A stretch of DNA of 64,000 bases from Phytopseudomonas dryadis (lineage in GTDB: Bacteria; Pseudomonadota; Gammaproteobacteria; Pseudomonadales; Pseudomonadaceae): NCBI RefSeq assembly GCF_004327355.1, contig NZ_QJUM01000004.1, positions 124,001 through 188,000 of the forward strand. Reading direction: 5' to 3'. Shown here piece after piece: positions 58,120 through 64,000 of the stretch. Under the pieces are notes generated by a model. The model saw only the letters and a list, made by a program, of their open reading frames with translations. It searched no databases and was not told the origin of the DNA. Both the position numbers and the translations under genes were made by a program. The first letter of the stretch is position 1. Every line of letters starts with the position of its first letter.

Positions 58120-59664
58120 CTACGGCGTGATCTCCTGGGTGACGCTGGCGAAGGTGCGCGGCCAGGGCTTGCCCGCCTGCACCTGGGCCGGCAGCGCTTT
58201 CAACGCGGCCTGGGCGGCATCGCGACTGGCAAAGCTGCCGTAGGTCACGACGAACAGCGGCTTGCCCTGATGCTGCTTCTTGAAATAGCGGTATTGCCCG
58301 CCATTGGCACGAACGAAGGCCTGCGCACTGCTTTCCGAGCTGGTGCCCAGAATCTGCAGGGTGTAATGCGACGCCGTTTGCGTCGAGTACCAGGCCGAAC
58401 CCGAAGCCGCCTGAGCGGGCGGCGCGGGTGCGGGTGCCGCGGGCTTAGGCGCCTGCGCCACCGGCTTCGGTGGCTGAGCGGCCGGCGCCTGGGCCGGTGG
58501 CGGCGTGACCACCGGCGCCGGCTCGGGCGCAGCGGGCGGCAAGACAACGGGTGGCGGTGCATTGGCGATCGGCTCGGCAACCTCGGCCTCGCCATCCCCA
58601 TCGACCTCGCCGGTCGCCGCCTGCGCCAGAGGCTGACGAATCACCGGCTGAGACTGGCCGACCAATGGCAAAGGCAACGGCTGATTGCTTCCGGCGAACT
58701 CGATGGCCGGAGCGGGCTCCTGGGCGTTGCCCGCGGGCGCAGCCGGTGCACTCGGCTGCGCAGTCTGGCCAAGCGGCACCTGCGCCACTGGCTGCGCGAC
58801 ATCGGCCGGGTCGGAGCGCCCCTGCATCAGCCAGGCAGCCACCACGCCGATGCCCACGACGGCCAGGGCCAGCAGGTGTTTCTTCGGCAGGCTGAAGGCG
58901 AAGCCGGAGCGCTTGGCCGCGCCACGGCGGCTGGCCATGGCGTCGATCAGCACCTCCCGCGCCACGCGGTTGATCTCGCCCGGCCAGCCGCCGGAACGCT
59001 CATGGATCGACTCGATCTGCTCGTCGGAGAACACCTCCAGCCCCTGGGCAGCGCCTTCCAGACGCTGGGCCAGGTAATCGCGCGTCTCGTCTTCCTCGTA
59101 GGGCTGCAGTTCGATGACGTGGAAGGCTTCCGCGCCATCGGCCATGGCATCCAGACGTTCGATCAGCTCGCTGTCGGCGAACAGGAACACGTGGGCACGG
59201 CCATCGCCATTGCCCTCGGCCAGGGCCAGCAGGGCCTCCAGTGCGGCATCGCTGAGCTCCTCGGCATCGTCCACCAGCAGGTAGACCTCCTGGCCGGTCA
59301 GCGCCAACTGGCCAACCTGCGCCAGCAACGCGGCCGTATCGGTCTGCTGAGCGTTCAGGCCCTGGGCGACATGGCGCAGCAAGGTCGCCGGGTCCGCCGC
59401 CCCCTGGGCCGAGACCACGACATTGTGTACCGCCTGCTTGTTGGTGCTGGCCACCAGGGCCTGACGCAACAGGGTCTTGCCGCTGCCCTCCGGCCCCGTC
59501 ACCACCAACAGCAACTGGCTGTAGCGCGCCAGATGATGCAGTTGCCCGAGTACCGGCTTGCGCTGGGCAGGAAAGAACTTGAAGCCCGGCACCCGCGCGG
59601 CAAAGGGGTCATGGGTGAACTGATAGTGATCGAGAAACGCTTCGTCGGCATGCAAACTGGTCAT
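58120..59664 (-). CDS. DamX-like AAA protein with SPOR domain
   Basis: Inner-membrane protein of 514 residues. Residues 1-250 form an ExeA-like AAA ATPase with Walker A GPEGSGKT near residue 57 and Walker B VYLLVDDAEEL near residue 123. One membrane helix follows (KKHLLALAVVGIGVVAAWLM, about 262-281). Then comes a long proline/alanine-rich periplasmic linker, and a SPOR domain at the C-terminus (HYTLQILGTSSESSAQAFVR) that binds denuded septal peptidoglycan. This suggests a cell-division role like DamX. It lies between aroB and gltB, the classic aroKB-damX order, seven bases after aroB. Confidence 0.9.
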   Translation of the reverse strand: MTSLHADEAFLDHYQFTHDPFAARVPGFKFFPAQRKPVLGQLHHLARYSQLLLVVTGPEGSGKTLLRQALVASTNKQAVHNVVVSAQGAADPATLLRHVAQGLNAQQTDTAALLAQVGQLALTGQEVYLLVDDAEELSDAALEALLALAEGNGDGRAHVFLFADSELIERLDAMADGAEAFHVIELQPYEEDETRDYLAQRLEGAAQGLEVFSDEQIESIHERSGGWPGEINRVAREVLIDAMASRRGAAKRSGFAFSLPKKHLLALAVVGIGVVAAWLMQGRSDPADVAQPVAQVPLGQTAQPSAPAAPAGNAQEPAPAIEFAGSNQPLPLPLVGQSQPVIRQPLAQAATGEVDGDGEAEVAEPIANAPPPVVLPPAAPEPAPVVTPPPAQAPAAQPPKPVAQAPKPAAPAPAPPAQAASGSAWYSTQTASHYTLQILGTSSESSAQAFVRANGGQYRYFKKQHQGKPLFVVTYGSFASRDAAQAALKALPAQVQAGKPWPRTFASVTQEITP

Positions 59665-59671
59665 TGAACAC

Positions 59672-60778
59672 TCACTGATTGTTAAGCCGAGCCACCAACG
59701 CCGCGTAATCGGCGCTCAACGTGGCATTCAAGATGTCCCGCGGGTACTCACTGGTGACCACCGCTTCACCCACTGCACGCAACAGCACCAGGCGCAGTTG
59801 GCCATCCTGCACCTTCTTATCGACCGCCATATGCTCAAGAAAGTGCTCCGGCGTCATCTCCGCCGGTGGCACCACCGGCAAACCGGCGGCCAGGAACAGG
59901 CGCATGCAGCGATCCCGCTCGTTGCTGTCGATCCAGCCGAGGCGGCAGGACATCTCCAGCGCCATGACCGTCCCTGCCGCCACCGCCTCGCCGTGCAGCC
60001 AGACGCCGTAGCCCATATGGGTCTCGATGGCATGGCCGAAGGTGTGCCCCAGATTGAGCGTGGCCCGCACGCCCGACTCGCGCTCGTCGGCGCCGACCAC
60101 CCGCGCCTTGGCCGCACAGGAACGCTCGATGGCCGCCGTCAGGGCCACCTGATCCAGCGCGCGCAGGGCCGTCATGTTGGCTTCCAGCCAGCCGAGGAAG
60201 GGCTCGTCGCAGATCAAGCCGTACTTGATCACCTCGGCCAGTCCCGCCGACAGCTCGCGCGGCGGCAGGGTGACCAGGCTGCGGGTATCGATCAGCACGG
60301 CCTGGGGCTGGTAGAACGCCCCGACCATGTTCTTGCCCAGGGGGTGGTTGATGCCCGTCTTGCCGCCGACCGACGAGTCGACCTGCGACAGCAGGGTGGT
60401 GGGTATCTGGATGAAATTCACTCCGCGCTGATAACAGGCGGCGGCAAACCCCGCCATGTCGCCGATCACCCCGCCGCCCAGGGCAATGACCGTGGTACGG
60501 CGGTCATGCCGGGCACCGAGCAGACCATCGAAGATCGTCTGCAGCGTCTGCCAGTTCTTGAACGCCTCGCCATCGGGCAGGACGATCGAGGTCACCCGGT
60601 AACCGGCCAGCGCCGACTCGAGCGCGGCGAGATAGAGTGGCGCGACCGTCTCGTTGCTGACGATGGCGACCTGCCGGCCGACGATATGCTGCGCCAGCAG
60701 ATCGGCACGTTGCAGCAGATCGGCACCGATATAGATGGGGTAACTGCGCTCAGCGAGATCGACCTGGAGTGTTTGCAT
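59672..60778 (-). CDS. aroB: 3-dehydroquinate synthase
   Basis: Shikimate-pathway enzyme of 368 residues converting DAHP to 3-dehydroquinate with catalytic NAD and a divalent metal. The NAD region [20 protein letters not shown] is near residue 98, with [18 protein letters not shown] after it. Metal ligands are a glutamate in [11 protein letters not shown] and histidines in [11 protein letters not shown] and the later [14 protein letters not shown]. It follows aroK by 50 bases in the same operon. Confidence 0.97.
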   Translation of the reverse strand: MQTLQVDLAERSYPIYIGADLLQRADLLAQHIVGRQVAIVSNETVAPLYLAALESALAGYRVTSIVLPDGEAFKNWQTLQTIFDGLLGARHDRRTTVIALGGGVIGDMAGFAAACYQRGVNFIQIPTTLLSQVDSSVGGKTGINHPLGKNMVGAFYQPQAVLIDTRSLVTLPPRELSAGLAEVIKYGLICDEPFLGWLEANMTALRALDQVALTAAIERSCAAKARVVGADERESGVRATLNLGHTFGHAIETHMGYGVWLHGEAVAAGTVMALEMSCRLGWIDSNERDRCMRLFLAAGLPVVPPAEMTPEHFLEHMAVDKKVQDGQLRLVLLRAVGEAVVTSEYPRDILNATLSADYAALVARLNNQ

Positions 60779-60828
60779 GGAGCCCCCGATTGGAAAGGGC
60801 TCTAGGATAGCGCAGTTCGGCCCGCGCT

Positions 60829-61347
60829 TTAACGGGGCGCGAGCGCTTCCAGCCGCTCGAGTATCTCCTGAACGACCATGCGCGGCGGACGCTCGTCGGT
60901 TTCCACGATCACGTCGGCGATTTCCCGGTAGAGCGGATCGCGGATCGCCAGCAGGTCGCCCAGCACCTTGCCCGGGTCGGGGGCACGCAAAAGGGGACGG
61001 TTGCGATCCCGCGCGGTACGGTCGATCTGCTGCTCCACGGAAGCATGCAGGTAGATGACCCGACCGCCAGCGCGCAGGGCCTGGCGATTCTGCGGGCGCA
61101 GCACGGCGCCGCCGCCGGTGGCCAGTACCAGGCCATCGGCATCGCAGAGCTCGCCGATCACCGCCTGCTCGCGCTCGCGGAAGCCCTGCTCCCCTTCGAC
61201 GTCGAAGATCCAGGGGATATCGGCACCGGTACGCTGTTCGATCTCCTTGTCGGAGTCCTTGAATGGCAACCGCAACTCTTTGGCAAGCAAACGCCCGATG
61301 GTGCTTTTTCCAGCGCCCATCGGGCCAACAAGGATCAGATTACGCAC
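60829..61347 (-). CDS. aroK: Shikimate kinase
   Basis: Kinase of 172 residues that phosphorylates shikimate with ATP. The Walker A loop GPMGAGKST is at residues 8-16, the shikimate-binding [11 protein letters not shown] near residue 35, and [17 protein letters not shown] near residue 75. The lid arginine is in [13 protein letters not shown]. It begins three bases after the pilQ stop, so the pil genes and aroK-aroB are likely cotranscribed. Confidence 0.97.
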   Translation of the reverse strand: MRNLILVGPMGAGKSTIGRLLAKELRLPFKDSDKEIEQRTGADIPWIFDVEGEQGFREREQAVIGELCDADGLVLATGGGAVLRPQNRQALRAGGRVIYLHASVEQQIDRTARDRNRPLLRAPDPGKVLGDLLAIRDPLYREIADVIVETDERPPRMVVQEILERLEALAPR

Positions 61348-61350
61348 AAC

Positions 61351-63510
61351 TCACCGACTCACGGCCACCGCTTGAGTGTTCATGATGCGCGGCGTGATGA
61401 AAACCAGCAACTCGGACTTGTTGTCCTGCACGATATCGCGGCGGAACAGCCGGCCCAGGTAAGGCAGGTCGCCCAGGAATGGCACCTTCTCGACAGATTT
61501 GCTCTGGGTATTGGAGAACACGCCACCGATGACGATGGTCTCGCCATCGGAAACCAGCACCTTGGCATTAACCTCGTTCTTGTCGATGGGCGGCACGCCG
61601 TTGAGCGCATTCTGGAAATTCGGGGCATCCTTGGTGACCTTGACCTCCATGATGATGCGGTTATCCGGGGTGATCTGCGGCGTCACCTCCAGCGACAGCG
61701 CCGCCTCCTTGAACGAGGTACTGGTCGCGCCACTGGAGCTGGCCTCCTGGTAGGGAACCTCCTGGCCTTTGAGGATCTTGGCCGTCTCCTTGTCCGAGGT
61801 CACCACCTTGGGCTGGGAAACGATCTCGCCATTGCCCGAGCTTTCCATGGCCGATAGCTGCAGATCCAGCACCAGGTTGTCGCTCAGGAAACCGATGCCG
61901 ATACCGGAGGTGCTGCCCGACACCCCCATGTCGACGAAGGGCACGGGGGCCACCCCGGTCTCGGCCTCGTAATCGCCAATCGTGCTGCTGCCCGGGAAAT
62001 AGCGAACCCCATCCTCGAAGGTCTGCGCCCCATCCTTGCCGTACACCCCCCAGTTGCCGCTGGTGGCAGTACCGCCCCAACGTACGCCCAGCGCCTTGTC
62101 GTAATTGACGTTGGCTTCGACGATGCGCGCCTCGATCATCACCTGGCGCACCGCCACGTCCAGCTGCGCCACGATACGCCGCAGTTCGTCCAGGCGCTCC
62201 TGGGTCTGGTAGGCGATGATGCTGTTGGTACGATCGTCGACGGTGATCGAGCCGCGCTCGTCGATTGCGCCATCGGCGCTGGTCACCGACTGGAACAGCT
62301 TGGCCATGTCCGCCGCCTTGGCGTAGTTGACCTGAATCAGCTCGCGGCGCAGCGGCGCCAGTTCGGCGATCTGCTTCTGCGACTCGAGTTCCTGACGCTC
62401 ACGGGCGGCGATCTCCTCGGCCGGCGCGACCAGCAGGACATTGCCGATCTGGCGCTTGTCCAGGCCCTTGGTCTTGAGCACCAGGTCCAGGGCCTGGTCC
62501 CAGGGCACGTTCTGCAGGCGCAGGGTGATATTGCCGGCGACCGTATCGCTGGCCACCAGGTTGAGGTCGGTGAAGTCGGCGATCAACTGCAGCACCGAGC
62601 GCACATCAATGTCCTGGAAGTTCAGCGACAGTTTTTCACCGCTGTAGGTGAAACGATCCGCCTTGCGCTTGTCGACGTCCTCCTGGGTCAGTGGCTTGAT
62701 GCTGAGCGTGAGCTTGTTGTCGGTCTGATAGGCCAGGTAATCGTAGGCCCCCACCGGCTCGATGACGATACTGGCGTTGTCACCACTGCCCGTGGCACTG
62801 ACGAACTGCACCGGCGTGGCGAAGTCCTTGACGTCCAGACGCACCCGCAGCGACTCGGGCAACTGGGTTCTGGAGAAGTCCAGGCGGATCTTGCCGCCCT
62901 GGTCCTGAATATCCGGGCTCACCGAGGCATCGGACAGGGTGATGACCACATTGCCCTCGCCCTGCTCGCCACGCTGGAAATCGATATTGCTGATCGCCTT
63001 GCCCACCGCGCCGAACACCTTCGGCTTGGGCGCCGCGGCCGGCGTCGTGGAGGCCACCGGAGCCGGGGCGGCGCTGGCTGGCGCCGCGGTCACGCCGGTA
63101 CCGACCTGCACGTAGAGGTTGTTGCCGTCGGTGCGCGTGTTGTAGGGCGCCAGATTGGTCAGGTTGATGATCAGCCGGGTGCGATCCTTGGCCTCGACCA
63201 CGGTCACGCTACGGGCGTTGCCCATGCCCAGCTCGCGGTTCTTGACCCCCAGCTTGTTGGCCACGCCCGGCAGATCCAGGGCGATTCGCGCCGGCTGCTC
63301 GATGGTATAGCCGCGCGGCGCGGCGACGGGCTCGTCGAAGGAGAGCTTCAGCTCGACGCGATCACCCGGCAGCGCAGCGACATCCAGCGCCTGCAGGTTG
63401 GCCGCCAGTGCTGCGGGAGAGAGCAGGATCGCAAGCAGCGAAACGCCGAGACGCGAGAAAGAGCTGTTCATGCTTAGGTTCCGTTTGGCAGACCGGTTAT
63501 TTCTGTTCAT
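61351..63510 (-). CDS. pilQ: Type IV pilus secretin PilQ
   Basis: Outer-membrane secretin of 719 residues through which type IV pili pass. A signal peptide ends near residue 36 (PAALAAN). Two AMIN domains follow (LQALDVAALPGDRVELKLSF, and one near residue 170) that bind peptidoglycan. Secretin N-domains (NFQDIDVRSVLQLIADFTDL) come next, and the secretin core has the closing VPFLGDLPYLGRLFRRD. ATG 63510 after GGAGCGAGGTGAAC was preferred over ATG 63528, which overlaps the pilP stop. Upstream lies pilP; downstream aroK starts at once. Confidence 0.96.
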   Translation of the reverse strand: MNRNNRSAKRNLSMNSSFSRLGVSLLAILLSPAALAANLQALDVAALPGDRVELKLSFDEPVAAPRGYTIEQPARIALDLPGVANKLGVKNRELGMGNARSVTVVEAKDRTRLIINLTNLAPYNTRTDGNNLYVQVGTGVTAAPASAAPAPVASTTPAAAPKPKVFGAVGKAISNIDFQRGEQGEGNVVITLSDASVSPDIQDQGGKIRLDFSRTQLPESLRVRLDVKDFATPVQFVSATGSGDNASIVIEPVGAYDYLAYQTDNKLTLSIKPLTQEDVDKRKADRFTYSGEKLSLNFQDIDVRSVLQLIADFTDLNLVASDTVAGNITLRLQNVPWDQALDLVLKTKGLDKRQIGNVLLVAPAEEIAARERQELESQKQIAELAPLRRELIQVNYAKAADMAKLFQSVTSADGAIDERGSITVDDRTNSIIAYQTQERLDELRRIVAQLDVAVRQVMIEARIVEANVNYDKALGVRWGGTATSGNWGVYGKDGAQTFEDGVRYFPGSSTIGDYEAETGVAPVPFVDMGVSGSTSGIGIGFLSDNLVLDLQLSAMESSGNGEIVSQPKVVTSDKETAKILKGQEVPYQEASSSGATSTSFKEAALSLEVTPQITPDNRIIMEVKVTKDAPNFQNALNGVPPIDKNEVNAKVLVSDGETIVIGGVFSNTQSKSVEKVPFLGDLPYLGRLFRRDIVQDNKSELLVFITPRIMNTQAVAVSR

Positions 63511-63524
63511 GTTCACCTCGCTCC

Positions 63525-64000
63525 TCAAGAGCGCTCTTTAAGAGGGAGGGTACGTGGGCGTTCGAGCCAGCCACCGTCACCATCGGGGACGATCTCGATC
63601 ACTTCGATCTTGGCACTGTCGATGGAGACGATGCGGCCATCGTTGCGCCCCAGGTAATCCCCGACCCGGACGCGATGGACACCACCGGCGCCATTGACCA
63701 GCGCGAACGAGCCGCGCTCGTTGGACAGCGTGCCGACCATCTCGAACACCTCGATATTGAAGCCTTCGAGGAACTGCTTGACGCGCGTCTCATCCGGCTT
63801 GATCTCCGCCGAGCCCTTGGGGCGGTTGACCACATCGATCTTGACCGGGGGCTGGAACGGACTGCGCAGATTCGCCGCGCTGTAGGTGAAGCTCTCGTAA
63901 GGCTGGAACTTGGGCAGCGGCTCGATCGAGCCCTTGGGCCGTGCGCGCACCTCATCCATGTACGCCTGCAAGTCGGCAAAGTCGCCGCCACCGCCACAAC
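63525..64000 (-). CDS. pilP: Type IV pilus assembly lipoprotein PilP (N-terminus cut by window edge)
   Basis: C-terminal ~158 residues of the inner-membrane pilotin-like lipoprotein that links PilNO to PilQ. The window edge cuts just before the lipobox cysteine; CGGGGDFADLQAYMDEVRA is the mature start. The conserved PKGSIEPLPKFQPYESFTYS and the C-terminal beta domain (VRVGDYLGRNDGRIVSIDSA) follow. The stop is 14 bases before the pilQ start, with the pilQ ribosome site in between. Confidence 0.95.
   Translation of the reverse strand, partial: CGGGGDFADLQAYMDEVRARPKGSIEPLPKFQPYESFTYSAANLRSPFQPPVKIDVVNRPKGSAEIKPDETRVKQFLEGFNIEVFEMVGTLSNERGSFALVNGAGGVHRVRVGDYLGRNDGRIVSIDSAKIEVIEIVPDGDGGWLERPRTLPLKERS

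Noticed and set aside
63525..63997. 132-codon frame at 63599-63997 on the minus strand as a separate gene
   Set aside because: Out-of-frame shadow of pilP, which has the expected family sequence in the other frame.

Overview
The window is chromosomal DNA of a Pseudomonas. The right end carries the block pilP-pilQ-aroK-aroB-damX-gltB-gltD followed by hemE, and the left half carries cvrA-mscK-selO, a TSUP permease, a tandem universal stress protein and a ParA protein. From memory this follows the P. aeruginosa PAO1 order around PA5021-PA5041; I could not align it. High GC, REP-type palindromes and Fur boxes fit the genus. Species cannot be fixed from the sequence alone.

Layout. 1-2.4 kb: a partial FepA/PfeA-type enterobactin receptor facing away from a PchR-like AraC regulator, with two Fur boxes between them. 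2.6-9.4 kb: cvrA, mscK and selO, with a diverged palindromic repeat on each side of cvrA. 9.4-14.6 kb: an accessory patch holding a DUF6429 protein, REPs, a broken HIT gene, ccdAB, an IS3-family remnant, an orphan lipoprotein and an alpha/beta hydrolase. 14.8-18.1 kb: TSUP permease, trxC, usp and parA.

18.3-46.4 kb is the main feature: a 28-kb pigment-lipid locus of two modules. The first (18.3-37.7 kb, about 21 co-directional and mostly overlapping genes) is an aryl polyene (APE) type II polyketide system. It has a chain-length factor, three acyltransferase or glycosyltransferase genes, two ACPs, an aryl-acid ligase fused to a dehydratase, an MIO ammonia-lyase, a thioesterase, LolA and MMPL export proteins, a flavin halogenase-like enzyme, a methyltransferase, a KS-dehydratase fusion, a ketoreductase and a second KS. 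The second (38.4-46.4 kb) carries a hotdog protein, an ABC exporter, a third ACP, a KS and a KS-like protein on the plus strand. Convergent to these on the minus strand are darA, darB, a small unknown protein and a BtrH-like protein. APE plus dialkylresorcinol (DAR) genes is the gene logic of flexirubin, where an aryl polyene acid is esterified to a DAR, so I infer a flexirubin-like product. Small palindromic DNA has edited this locus twice: a 134-bp terminal-inverted-repeat element sits in frame inside the ammonia-lyase gene, and a 52-bp hairpin joins the KS and dehydratase reading frames while leaving the dehydratase's own ribosome binding site.

46.4-64 kb: a DUF2141 protein, hemE, a sulfonate-type binding protein with an FMN monooxygenase and a glycerol dehydrogenase (apparently inserted between hemE and gltD), then gltDB, damX, aroB, aroK, pilQ and the end of pilP. 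The gltB promoter has a perfect 7-5-7 palindrome over its -35 box. I saw no tRNA, rRNA or CRISPR array.
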